Shown here: positions 13,390 through 19,967 of the stretch, piece after piece
Layout of the letters: each line of letters starts with the position of its first letter
Position numbering within the stretch: the first letter of the stretch is position 1
Origin: a virus
Length of the DNA stretch: 53,368 nucleotides
Direction: 5' to 3' (one strand)
Virus record (IMG/VR): IMGVR_UViG_3300030388_000656
Span: 1 to 53,368 of that record
Program-made: the position numbers and the translations under genes
Notes under the pieces: generated by a model
Databases searched by the model: none
Seen by the model: only the letters and a program-made list of their open reading frames with translations
Told to the model about the DNA's origin: nothing

Positions 13390-13435
13390 AGGAATAGTCC
13401 TGTACCACGAAATCCTCGCATATTTCTATGCAAGG
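13390..13435 (-). ncRNA. two-hairpin RNA motif, copy B
   Basis: Minus-strand RNA: the 9-bp hairpin CCUUGCAUA-GAAA-UAUGCGAGG (13435-13414), the invariant AUUUCGUGGUA (13413-13403), then AGGA-CUAU-UCCU (13401-13390). Stem 1 differs from copy A at several pairs with pairing kept; loop and linker are unchanged. It ends 17 nt before the start codon at 13372. The gap of 83 bases holds nothing else evident. Confidence 0.65.
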
Positions 13436-13455
13436 CTTTCTCTGGAGAGGGGTTT

Positions 13456-13752
13456 CTACGATATTCTCGGCACAACAGCATCATCATCTGGGTTGTTTGC
13501 ACTTTCATATATACCTATGAAGTCATGCACTACATCCGTTAACCTGTGCTTACTGAGTCTATTCATTCCGTATTTTGTTACTTCCTCTACCCATTCTTGA
13601 TTGGTTTCTACTACTTGTTTGAGCATGTCTCTTACTGGCTTATTCTCTTGCTTAGAGATTTCTAACATCCAGTTCATAGGCATGAGAATATCTAATCTCA
13701 TTACTAATTCTTGTCTCTTTTGTTGTGCTAAAATTTGATTGGAAATATGCAT
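13456..13752 (-). CDS. hypothetical 98-aa protein
   Basis: 98 aa, helical: begins MHISNQILAQQKRQELVMRLDI, then KQENKPVRDMLKQVVETNQEW and HRLTDVVHDFIGIYES, and ends in an acidic NPDDDAVVPRIS. No family was recognised. It is the second gene from the early promoter at 14074-14081 and is followed by the two-hairpin RNA copy B. Confidence 0.65.
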   Translation of the reverse strand: MHISNQILAQQKRQELVMRLDILMPMNWMLEISKQENKPVRDMLKQVVETNQEWVEEVTKYGMNRLSKHRLTDVVHDFIGIYESANNPDDDAVVPRIS

Positions 13753-13772
13753 GGTGTTTTTGGTTTATTAGA

Positions 13773-14033
13773 TTAGTATAATTCTGATTTCTCGATGTTC
13801 TTGATTTCGTATTTTGGTAGCTCTTCGCAGTACTCTGAGTACTTGTTAAATGAATGCTCACACTTTCTGTCGATTTGTCTCAACTCCTTAGAATCGTATT
13901 CACATACGTTCTCATCTAAGTTGTCATAGACTAAGTCTCTGGTGTTATTGAATGCGTTGTGCTTTACCAACCAGTTAACTGCCTTAGTTACCAGTGGCTG
14001 ATTTTTAGACTTGATAGCTGTAAATTTACTCAT
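13773..14033 (-). CDS. hypothetical 86-aa protein, first gene of the early arm
   Basis: 86 aa, charged. Begins MSKFTAIKSKNQPLVTKAVN; the middle is NTRDLVYDNLDENVCEYDSKEL and the C-terminus is a helical EELPKYEIKNIEKSEL. No family was recognised. It is the first gene leftward of the non-coding hub, about 40 nt from a TATATTTG promoter box, so it is probably among the first proteins made. Confidence 0.65.
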   Translation of the reverse strand: MSKFTAIKSKNQPLVTKAVNWLVKHNAFNNTRDLVYDNLDENVCEYDSKELRQIDRKCEHSFNKYSEYCEELPKYEIKNIEKSELY

Positions 14034-14073
14034 GATTTATTAGGATTAGATTAATACTTGTTTATTATATGTG

Positions 14074-14081
14074 CAAATATA
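14074..14081 (-). promoter_or_regulatory. early leftward promoter -7 box
   Basis: Minus strand reads TATATTTG, an exact TAnnTTTG -7 box, 41 nt before the start codon at 14033. It is the hub-proximal promoter of the whole minus-strand arm. The -33 box is not obvious. Confidence 0.6.
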
Positions 14082-14552
14082 GTTTAATTAATCTATATAT
14101 CTACTATGATTCTCACTTAATCTATTGTTCCAGTATCAAATCATGTTCACTTCTGGTGTGCATCAAGGGTTTATCTGGGGTAAAACTTATTGTTTTGTTT
14201 ATGTATTCTGGGGTTCGATGGGGTATTAAGAGAGACTTCTCTCTCTCTATATTAGAGTTATATGCTCTCCAGTACAGCACAATACACACTTATCTGGGGG
14301 AAAGGTGTGGAATCTGGTGCTTATATCGTGGTATGCTGGAGCTACAGCGTAACGTGGAACGGATGAGAGGTTGTGGTGCTGGTGCTGGGGCTGGGGGGGT
14401 GTGACTGGCAGGTCAGAAAAAGACGAAAGGTCTGCTCTGGGATTTTCAAAATCGATAAGGGGGGGTTCGATTTTTTTCTCGTTTGGTAAACGCAGTATGG
14501 AACGTATTCTGGGGGGGAATGCTCAACCCCTATACATCTAAAAAAATTTTAT
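14082..14552. other. non-coding hub with plus-strand G-run repeats
   Basis: This stretch between the divergent arms holds no credible gene. It contains about seven plus-strand runs of four to seven G, most within a CTGGGG context (near 14158, 14209, 14295, 14385, 14516), plus GGTGCTGGTGCTGGGGCTGG at about 14372. Such strand-biased G clusters could form quadruplexes. The position at the divergence point fits an origin of replication, a packaging site or a master control region (inference). Confidence 0.5.
14448..14477 (+). terminator. stem-loop AAAATCGA/TCGATTTT with G-run loop and T tract
   Basis: An 8-bp stem (14448-14455 with 14467-14474) encloses the loop TAAGGGGGGGT and runs into seven T. 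As RNA it resembles a weak terminator that could insulate the plus-strand promoter at 14553 from hub transcription. As DNA it could be part of an origin. The stem is AT-rich, so terminator strength is doubtful. Confidence 0.4.
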
Positions 14553-14560
14553 TATCTTTG
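14553..14560 (+). promoter_or_regulatory. promoter -7 box for the first rightward gene
   Basis: TATCTTTG, an exact TAnnTTTG box, 36 nt before the ATG at 14597. The same octamer recurs upstream of many plus-strand genes in this window. Confidence 0.65.
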
Positions 14561-14596
14561 TCAAATAAACAGCAGTTAAAAATAAAAATATATATC

Positions 14597-14818
14597 ATGG
14601 CTAAAAAGAAAAGTACAACCTCGGATTACGTTAACGGTCTTTATGTAAAAGATGGTAGGTTAATTAATGATAGACCTGATGGTGAAACAGGAATCGCACA
14701 GGCATCTCGTCTAAGACAAGAGATGAAAAAACAATATAAAATAGATTCCATCGCTGATGGTATAGAGCGTGCTGAGATGCGAAAAGATATGAAAGCGAAG
14801 TTCGGCTTCGGCTTTTAA
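14597..14818 (+). CDS. hypothetical 73-aa basic protein
   Basis: I start it at the ATG at 14597 (MAKKKSTTSDYVNGLYVKDG), downstream of the promoter box; the longer frame to 14483 crosses that promoter. 73 aa, basic. Contains RPDGETGIAQASRLRQEMKKQ and ends AKFGFGF. No family was recognised. It forms a one-gene unit bounded by a promoter at 14553 and a terminator at 14842, so it is separately regulated and may be expressed early. Confidence 0.7.
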   Translation: MAKKKSTTSDYVNGLYVKDGRLINDRPDGETGIAQASRLRQEMKKQYKIDSIADGIERAEMRKDMKAKFGFGF

Positions 14819-14841
14819 GATTTCCAATTGTTGTTTTGTAG

Positions 14842-14875
14842 AAAGAGTTGAGCTTAGGTTTGACTCTTTTTTTTT
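14842..14875 (+). terminator. rho-independent terminator
   Basis: AAAGAGT (14842-14848) pairs with ACTCTTT (14863-14869), 14-base loop, followed by T residues to 14875. It lies 24 bases after the stop of the 73-aa gene and separates it from the groEL operon. Confidence 0.65.
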
Positions 14876-14963
14876 GATCTATGTTATAAGCCGACACAAC
14901 TGTGTTGAACTCTGTGTTATACTTATCTCTTCTAACTTACTGATTCTTATCTCTTTCTATTTA

Positions 14964-14990
14964 TTTATGTTGAAGTGTTAATCTTTTTCT
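14964..14990 (+). promoter_or_regulatory. shared upstream motif, copy 2 (groEL operon)
   Basis: TTTATGTTGAAGTGTTAA followed by a T-rich stretch, matching 17 of 18 bases of the minus-strand motif at 7170-7196. An (AT)n tract and TAGTCTATAGTAGTCTA follow. The surrounding gap 14876-15121 contains no gene; apart from this motif and the promoter box at 15094 I see nothing else in it. Confidence 0.4.
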
Positions 14991-15093
14991 AAATTTAAGA
15001 AAAGAAAATTAAATATATATATAGTTAGTCTATAGTAGTCTAAACCAAAAAAACATTAACATACTAACATCACTCTTATAAGTTATATTTTTG

Positions 15094-15101
15094 TATCTTT
15101 G
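15094..15101 (+). promoter_or_regulatory. promoter -7 box for groEL-groES
   Basis: TATCTTTG, exact TAnnTTTG box, 20 nt before the groEL ATG at 15122. The leader is short, typical of Bacteroidota. Confidence 0.65.
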
Positions 15102-15121
15102 TAAAAATTAAATCTACTATA

Positions 15122-16768
15122 ATGGAACAAGGATACATTCCTAAAGACCTCAGCTTTGATGATGAGGCAAGGAACAAATTGATAAGTGGGATTACTAAAA
15201 TCTCCAAAGCAGTTAAGAGTACGTTAGGGCCAAGAGGTCAAACTGTTTTAATAGAATCAACAGAACATTTACAGGGGTTAACTATTACAAAGGATGGAGT
15301 TACTGTCGCTAAGTCAGTACACCTTGATGATCCTATTGAGAACCTTGCAGTTCGTATGATGAAGCAAGCTTCTGAGAAGACTGCTAATGTTGCTGGAGAT
15401 GGAACTACTACAGCTATTGTATTGACTGAAGCTATTGTCCAGGCAGGAATGAAATGGATCAAGCCTTATCATAATGTAACTGACATTGTTAGATACATAA
15501 GAGAGGACTCTGATGTTATTATAGAGAACATTAGGAATAGATCATTAGAGGTTACTGATGATATGTTAAAAGACATTGCAGCTATATCAGCTAACAATGA
15601 TTATGAGTTAGGAGATATTATCTCTGAAGCATATCAACAAGTTGGTAAGGATGGGATAGTAACAGTTGAGAGATCTCAAACTGACAAGACATATTCAGAG
15701 GTTACTAATGGAATAAGAATAGATAGAGGTTATACTTCTCCTATGTTTATTAATGATCAAAGAAAAGATGAATGTATTATGGAAGGTGTTAAGGTTTTAA
15801 TCTGCGACACTGAGATTCATAACATACTTCAAATAGAGAATATACTTAAACCAATTATTAATGCAGGAGATAAACTTTTAATTATCGGAACTTGTGCTGG
15901 CAATGTTATAAATACATTAGCAGCAAATGTTCAACGTAATGGATTAAAGTTTTGTAACATCATGCCTCCTTCATTTGGATACAAGACTCATGAGTTAATG
16001 CAGGATATTGCATTTGCTACTGGAGCTAAATACTTTTCAGAAAAGACTGGAGATGATTTATCTATTATAACTATGGCAGACTTGGGTTATGCTGATAAGA
16101 TTATAGTAGGCAAGTCATCTACTGTTATTATAAAGCAAGGAGATATTAGTGATGAGACATCTTCAAGAGTAGCAGAGCTACGAGATCAACAAGAAAGACT
16201 TACAGCAAAACATGAGAAGGACTTTATCAATGAAAGGATTGCTTCTTTAGTTGGAGGGATAGGTTGTATATATGTTGGGGCTACATCTGATATAGAACAA
16301 AAAGAAAAATTTGACAGAGTCGATGACTCTGTCTGTGCAGTACGTTCAGCTCTACAAGAAGGAGTTGTTCCTGGTGGAGGATTATTGTTATATGATTTCT
16401 CAAGACACTTCGGTTGTAACTGTGAAGATGCAGTATCTGAAAAGATAGATGAAGACCAGGCAGCAGAAATGATTATGAGAGAAGCTTTGAAAGCTCCACT
16501 AAAACAAATCCTTGCTAATGCTGGGCTTGATGAAAAGGAAGTTATGTCAGAGATATATACTGATGCTATGTTAGGAACATTAGATGATGCTCCTGAAGTA
16601 CCAGAAAATAACAGAGGCTATGATGTGGTAGGTAAACAATACGGAGATATGTTTGAGATGGGTATTGTTGATCCAGCCAAAGTAACGAAAGAAGCTTTGC
16701 TTAATGCAATTAGTGTTGCAACAACTATACTAACTACTAACGCAATCATAACACATAAACGAGCATGA
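15122..16768 (+). CDS. groEL: phage-encoded chaperonin GroEL
   Basis: 548 aa, full family length. Near the N-terminus are SKAVKSTLGPRGQTVLI and TITKDGVTVAKSV. The nucleotide-binding motif GDGTTTA sits at 92-98 (the phosphate-binding Asp is 93), and a second equatorial segment at about 400-425 has RVDDSVCAVRSALQEGVV then PGGG. The C-terminus lacks the GGM-repeat tail of host GroEL. It forms a folding cage for proteins, here probably the major capsid or other virion proteins. groES follows with an ATGA overlap. Sequence away from the ATP site looks divergent, suggesting long residence in phages rather than a recent host capture. Confidence 0.95.
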   Translation: MEQGYIPKDLSFDDEARNKLISGITKISKAVKSTLGPRGQTVLIESTEHLQGLTITKDGVTVAKSVHLDDPIENLAVRMMKQASEKTANVAGDGTTTAIVLTEAIVQAGMKWIKPYHNVTDIVRYIREDSDVIIENIRNRSLEVTDDMLKDIAAISANNDYELGDIISEAYQQVGKDGIVTVERSQTDKTYSEVTNGIRIDRGYTSPMFINDQRKDECIMEGVKVLICDTEIHNILQIENILKPIINAGDKLLIIGTCAGNVINTLAANVQRNGLKFCNIMPPSFGYKTHELMQDIAFATGAKYFSEKTGDDLSIITMADLGYADKIIVGKSSTVIIKQGDISDETSSRVAELRDQQERLTAKHEKDFINERIASLVGGIGCIYVGATSDIEQKEKFDRVDDSVCAVRSALQEGVVPGGGLLLYDFSRHFGCNCEDAVSEKIDEDQAAEMIMREALKAPLKQILANAGLDEKEVMSEIYTDAMLGTLDDAPEVPENNRGYDVVGKQYGDMFEMGIVDPAKVTKEALLNAISVATTILTTNAIITHKRA

Positions 16769-17022
16769 AGCCAATAGGAAAATATATTGTAATCAAAACT
16801 ATTAAAGAAGAACTAAAGACAGAGTCTGGACTTCTTCTGTCTGCACAAGATGCAGATGGTTTTAGATATCGTAAAGGTATTGTGATTGAGCAAGGAACAA
16901 ATGTTTCTGATATAAAAAAAGATGATGTTATCTATTATGATAAATCTGCTGGACATGAAATGTTAATCGAAGACAATCCTTATACTGTGATTACTGAGAG
17001 AGATGTCGTTGTTGTCTTGTAA
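16765..17022 (+). CDS. groES: phage co-chaperonin GroES
   Basis: 85 aa, slightly shorter than bacterial GroES (about 95). KPIGKYIVIKTIKEELKTES is the first strand, the mobile loop is around SGLLLSAQDADGFRY, then KGIVIEQG and KKDDVIYYDKSAGHEM as the barrel strands. It caps the GroEL ring. The start overlaps the groEL stop by four bases, so stoichiometry is coupled. The 3' end overlaps the convergent winged-helix gene by 32 bases. Confidence 0.92.
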   Translation: MKPIGKYIVIKTIKEELKTESGLLLSAQDADGFRYRKGIVIEQGTNVSDIKKDDVIYYDKSAGHEMLIEDNPYTVITERDVVVVL

Positions 17023-17461
17023 ACTGATTCATTTCTATAATCATATTACGATAAACCTTATCCATATAGGAAGCATCATGTCTAAATAAAGGGTTGGCCT
17101 TAGGGCCTTCTCCTATTTCTTCTCCATTAAGTTTCTTATATAATGTGTTGATCAAACGCTTTCCTTTATATGATAGCTCATATAGAGTAGATTCTTTACC
17201 CTCTCTTTTTCTCCAGATAGTTATCCATCCTTCTTTCAAGAGTCTATGAAATCTTGGCTCATCCCAGGACATACATTCCTCGAATTCTTTGAATTTTGTT
17301 TTGTTAAATATCTGCTCTCCATATAGAAAAAACAACATATCTATATCAGGAGTTCCGACTTTGTACTTGGCTTTAGCCCAGTACCTTATCACCCTCCAGT
17401 ACTTCATGTAATCATGTGAGGGTTGAACTCTATCGTAATTTTTCCGAACTATATTTGGCAT
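16991..17461 (-). CDS. winged-helix-like regulator candidate
   Basis: 156 aa, basic and aromatic. After MPNIVRKNYDRVQPSHDYMK, residues about 40-120 look like a PadR/MarR-type winged helix: DMLFFLYGEQIFNKTKF, ECMSWDEPRFHRLLKEGW, ITIWRKREGKE as the wing, then YELSYKGKRLINTLYKKL. It is the only minus-strand gene inside the plus-strand arm, and its start faces the promoter at 17475-17482. That arrangement suggests control of its own gene and of the late operon (inference). The domain call is by pattern only. Confidence 0.65.
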   Translation of the reverse strand: MPNIVRKNYDRVQPSHDYMKYWRVIRYWAKAKYKVGTPDIDMLFFLYGEQIFNKTKFKEFEECMSWDEPRFHRLLKEGWITIWRKREGKESTLYELSYKGKRLINTLYKKLNGEEIGEGPKANPLFRHDASYMDKVYRNMIIEMNQFTRQQRHLSQ

Positions 17462-17474
17462 TAAATTAAATTTG

Positions 17475-17482
17475 TATCTTTG
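17475..17482 (+). promoter_or_regulatory. rightward promoter -7 box
   Basis: TATCTTTG, 28 nt before the ATG at 17511. It begins the gene block running toward the lysis genes and lies opposite the regulator gene. Confidence 0.65.
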
Positions 17483-17488
17483 TAATCA

Positions 17489-17496
17489 CAAAACTA
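17489..17496 (-). promoter_or_regulatory. leftward promoter -7 box for the regulator candidate
   Basis: Minus strand TAGTTTTG fits TAnnTTTG, 27 nt before the start codon at 17461. It is face-to-face with the rightward box at 17475-17482, so the two promoters overlap and may exclude each other. Confidence 0.45.
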
Positions 17497-17510
17497 ATAA
17501 AAATAAAGTT

Positions 17511-17642
17511 ATGCCAAATCCAAATAAAGGTGCAAAGATTAAAAAAGTTAAATCTTTAAACGACAAATTAAAGAAAGGAATTATAACTCCTAAGGAGTAT
17601 AGAGAATCAATGCCTTTGGCAACTTCACCTAAAGTAAAATAA
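17511..17642 (+). CDS. hypothetical 43-aa basic protein
   Basis: Read directly: ATG 17511, stop at 17640-17642, 43 aa. Begins MPNPNKGAKIKKVKSLNDKL and continues KKGIITPKEYRESMP. The KKGIIT.KEY segment resembles short helical SHOCT-like motifs, but no family is claimed. It is first in the transcript from the 17475 promoter and 4 bases upstream of the Lys-rich gene. Confidence 0.6.
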   Translation: MPNPNKGAKIKKVKSLNDKLKKGIITPKEYRESMPLATSPKVK

Positions 17643-17646
17643 AGTT

Positions 17647-18414
17647 ATGGCAGACAAGAATAATCCAAGAGGAACAACAAAAGCAGTTAGACGTAGAACT
17701 CCAACCAGCTTAGATCCTATTAGAGATGAAAAAATCGCAAGAAGTTTAGCTAAGCTTAAGAAGAGAAGAGATAAGAAGCAGGCTAACGCAACCAAAAGAC
17801 TTAACGAAAAAAAAGCAAAGAACTTAGCTTCTACTACAAAGGGTGTTAAGAAGATGAAAGCTAAAAAAGCTAAGCTTGATGTCAAGAAAGCTGAGAAAGA
17901 TGCGAAGCTTGAGAGCAAAGGACAGAAGGCTATAGGCAGAGCAACAAAGAAATTAGAACGCAAGGCTGAAAGAAACGATAAGAAAGTTACTAAGGCTAAA
18001 GCTAAAAGCACAAAGAAGCTTGCTAAAATAAAAAGCAAAGTTGTTCAAGCCAAGGGTGAAGATAAAACTGCATATCAAAAAAGAGTTGATGCAGCCCAAA
18101 AGGGTAGAAAAGAAAAATCTAAAGCTGTACTTGATAAGTTAGCATTAGATAGAAAGAGTTCTAAAGAAAAGATTGAAAAGAATCTAAAGGGTAGAACAGA
18201 CCGATTAGCTGAAAGAACTAAAGACAATGCATCTGATACTAAAGCTGACAAAACGAAAGCTGGTGATAAAATGCTAAAGAGAACTGTTAGAAATGCTAAC
18301 AGAACTAAATCAGCTGAAAGTAGATACGCTAAAGGGAATGCTCGTAGAAAAGCAAGTAGAGCAAATGCAACAAAGAGGAAGTCACTCCGAAGATGGGATC
18401 AGACTTGGGGATAG
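17647..18414 (+). CDS. histone H1-like Lys/Ala-rich protein
   Basis: 255 aa, dominated by Lys, Ala, Arg, Asp and Ser with almost no hydrophobic core. Repeated KKxxAK and AxKAK heptad-like units fill residues 40-170 (for example KKAKLDVKKAEKDAKLESK), and a strongly basic C-terminus ends RKSLRRWDQTWG. No globular domain is visible. The composition resembles histone H1-like nucleoid proteins, so it may condense phage DNA, be packaged in the head, or bind RNA. A minus-strand frame over 17625-18038 is a shadow. Confidence 0.7.
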   Translation: MADKNNPRGTTKAVRRRTPTSLDPIRDEKIARSLAKLKKRRDKKQANATKRLNEKKAKNLASTTKGVKKMKAKKAKLDVKKAEKDAKLESKGQKAIGRATKKLERKAERNDKKVTKAKAKSTKKLAKIKSKVVQAKGEDKTAYQKRVDAAQKGRKEKSKAVLDKLALDRKSSKEKIEKNLKGRTDRLAERTKDNASDTKADKTKAGDKMLKRTVRNANRTKSAESRYAKGNARRKASRANATKRKSLRRWDQTWG

Positions 18415-18428
18415 TAATAAATAATTAT

Positions 18429-18436
18429 TATCTTTG
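18429..18436 (+). promoter_or_regulatory. promoter -7 box
   Basis: TATCTTTG in the 43-base gap after the Lys-rich gene, 21 nt before the ATG at 18458. It probably drives the run of small proteins that follows. Confidence 0.6.
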
Positions 18437-18457
18437 TAAAATAAATAAATATATCAA

Positions 18458-18664
18458 ATGAAAAATCAAGGTTACAATTCAAGACTCGATGAGTCATTAG
18501 CTGCAAAGAATGGGAAGAAGTCTCAATCTATGAAGTCTCGTAGAAACGAATCTAAAGCTATGTCATCAAAAGAGTACGGTCATGCATATGGTGGAGATCA
18601 CAATATGTCTTATGAGTGTATCAACAATGTTGGTAAGAAGATGACTGCTCGAATTAAAAAATAA
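18458..18664 (+). CDS. small basic phage protein (68 aa)
   Basis: 68 aa, hydrophilic. Begins MKNQGYNSRLDESLAAKNG; contains KSQSMKSRRNESKAMSSKEYG and a His/Gly/Tyr-rich AYGGDHNMSYECINN. The GYN.R.DESL..K.G pattern recurs in many small phage proteins of unknown role. The stop overlaps the next ATG by one base (TAATG), the first of several such junctions. It is probably virion-associated or DNA-binding. Confidence 0.7.
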   Translation: MKNQGYNSRLDESLAAKNGKKSQSMKSRRNESKAMSSKEYGHAYGGDHNMSYECINNVGKKMTARIKK

Positions 18665-18861
18665 TGGCTGGCAGGACTAAGAAAAAGTTTCCTGAAGTCA
18701 AAAAAGCTAACGAAGGTAAGTTTACCAAGTGGGCTATGAATAACGGATTCAAGAGTGCATGTAGTGCAGCTTCTGCTGTTATGAAGAATACAAAAAAGTA
18801 TTCTGATACAATAGTAAAGCAGGCTAACTATGCTAATAATTTTGGATGTAAAAGTAAATAA
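18664..18861 (+). CDS. small basic phage protein (65 aa)
   Basis: 65 aa, basic. Begins MAGRTKKKFPEVKKANEGKF; then TKWAMNNGFKSACSAASAVM and YSDTIVKQANYANNFGCKSK. The GKFT.WA..NGF...C.AASAVM pattern resembles a small protein recurring in aquatic phages with no known function. Two conserved cysteines are present. Linked to the upstream gene by a one-base overlap. Confidence 0.7.
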   Translation: MAGRTKKKFPEVKKANEGKFTKWAMNNGFKSACSAASAVMKNTKKYSDTIVKQANYANNFGCKSK

Positions 18862-18862
18862 A

Positions 18863-19000
18863 ATGGGAAAGCTATTAATAAAAATAGGAATGTGGATGCA
18901 AGCAGTATGGTGCAAATTTCAATGTGCATGGAACTTGTCTGTAGCTAAATTATTATTTAAAGTGGCCAACTGCCCTAATAAACTTTGCACTTGTAAATAA
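18863..19000 (+). CDS. tiny amphipathic protein (45 aa)
   Basis: Read directly: ATG 18863, TAA ending at 19000. 45 aa: MGKLLIKIGMWMQAVWCKFQ, then CAWNLSVAKLLFKVANCPNK, LCTCK. An amphipathic or membrane-seeking helix with five cysteines. No family was recognised. It starts two bases after the upstream stop and shares one base with the next ATG. Confidence 0.55.
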   Translation: MGKLLIKIGMWMQAVWCKFQCAWNLSVAKLLFKVANCPNKLCTCK

Positions 19001-19167
19001 TGAAACGAACACGATCAAGAGGTTTGGGTGATACTATTGAAAAAATTACAACTGCAACAGGAATTAAAAAAGTAGTTGAAACTGTAGCTAAAGCAACAGG
19101 ATCAGGTTGTGGTTGCAACAAAAGAAAGGATGCTTTAAATAGAGCATTCCCTTACGATAATAAATAA
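19000..19167 (+). CDS. small Cys-containing phage protein (55 aa)
   Basis: Read directly: ATG 19000, stop ending 19167, 55 aa. Begins MKRTRSRGLGDTIEKITTAT and ends SGCGCNKRKDALNRAFPYDN plus Lys. The GLGDxIEKIT..TGIK... CGCNKRKDALNRxFPY layout recurs in many small proteins of phages infecting Bacteroidota. The CGC..RK motif may bind metal. Function unknown. Confidence 0.7.
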   Translation: MKRTRSRGLGDTIEKITTATGIKKVVETVAKATGSGCGCNKRKDALNRAFPYDNK

Positions 19168-19175
19168 AAAAAAAG

Positions 19176-19688
19176 ATGTCATACCAAAAATTACAAGTTA
19201 GTCAATCGTTAAAAGTTATTCCTTCTAACGATGTCATGATTCCAAATCCAGATAGTTTAATCTTAATACAAGAGACTGGAGACTTCACTAAAGCAAATGA
19301 AGTAACAGTTGCAGCTGGAGGCCTATTAACAATGGGTATTCTACAAGGTGCTATTGTATATAACTTAGGAGCTAATATAGCATACTATGTATTATCAGTT
19401 GACAGCGATACAGTCATGACCTTAAGTGGTGGTGGTGTTGGTGGAGCTGGAAATGTATTTAATATATTTAACTCAGTTGCATCTCAACCATGTGTTTTAT
19501 ACTCAGGATCAGGTGGAGATATTATAGCTGTAATGGCTCAAGACACTAACTATGCTTCACAAGGAGCAGTAGGACATTTATCTCCTACATTATTTGTATC
19601 AGTTCCAGTTGGAACATTTATGCCTACCCAGGTTATTCAGGTAATTGAAACCAGAACAACAGCAGAAAATATTATTGCTCTTTGGTAA
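19176..19688 (+). CDS. hypothetical 170-aa beta-rich protein
   Basis: 170 aa, neutral, rich in Val, Gly, Ser and Thr, and predicted all-beta: MSYQKLQVSQSLKVIPSNDV, GAIVYNLGANIAYYVLSVDS, LSGGGVGGAGNVFNIFNS, ending VIETRTTAENIIALW. Likely a virion surface or decoration protein from its composition and late position. No family was confirmed. A gap of 32 bases with no promoter box follows. Confidence 0.65.
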   Translation: MSYQKLQVSQSLKVIPSNDVMIPNPDSLILIQETGDFTKANEVTVAAGGLLTMGILQGAIVYNLGANIAYYVLSVDSDTVMTLSGGGVGGAGNVFNIFNSVASQPCVLYSGSGGDIIAVMAQDTNYASQGAVGHLSPTLFVSVPVGTFMPTQVIQVIETRTTAENIIALW

Positions 19689-19720
19689 AAAATTACTAAC
19701 ACATTTATATATCTTAAAGA

Positions 19721-19801
19721 ATGGAATGGACAGAAAATAATACATGGGATGGCAGAACCGAATGGGTTCAGACCTCATCTTATACAATAAAAAATGACTA
19801 A
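19721..19801 (+). CDS. micro-ORF (26 aa)
   Basis: ATG 19721, stop ending 19801: MEWTENNTWDGRTEWVQTSS, YTIKND. Trp-rich, and overlaps the holin-candidate start by eight bases. The WDGRTEW phrase resembles pieces of phage structural proteins. It could be a true micro-gene or a decayed remnant. Confidence 0.4.
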   Translation: MEWTENNTWDGRTEWVQTSSYTIKND

Positions 19802-19967
19802 GGAATTGAAAGATACAGTAGAAGTTGCAGTAGCTAACGCAAGTGCGTTGGGCTTAACTCTCACTCAAGCAAACGACATATTACAGTTTATATCACTAAC
19901 CTTAGCCATAGCATTTACAGTTTGGAAATTCAGCAGAGGTTATAAAAAAAATGAGAAAGATAAGTAA
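19794..19967 (+). CDS. single-TM holin candidate (57 aa)
   Basis: Read directly: ATG 19794, TAA ending 19967, 57 aa. The polar N-terminus MTKELKDTVEVAVANASALG leads to one hydrophobic helix at about 29-45 (LQFISLTLAIAFTVWKF) and a basic tail SRGYKKNEKDK. This is the layout of a small class III-like holin or holin accessory. It overlaps the amidase start by 17 bases, a typical lysis-cassette junction. A second, 3TM holin lies at 20929. Confidence 0.6.
   Translation: MTKELKDTVEVAVANASALGLTLTQANDILQFISLTLAIAFTVWKFSRGYKKNEKDK

Noticed and set aside
14069-14404. 111-codon open frame on the plus strand in the hub
   Set aside because: Composition is unlike phage proteins (Cys/Leu/Tyr-rich, ending in a G-rich artefact). 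It overlaps the early leftward promoter and is open only because of the G runs.
17625-18038. 137-codon minus-strand frame opposite the Lys-rich gene
   Set aside because: It is an antisense shadow: Leu/Phe/Ala-rich purely because the sense strand is Lys/Ala-rich.
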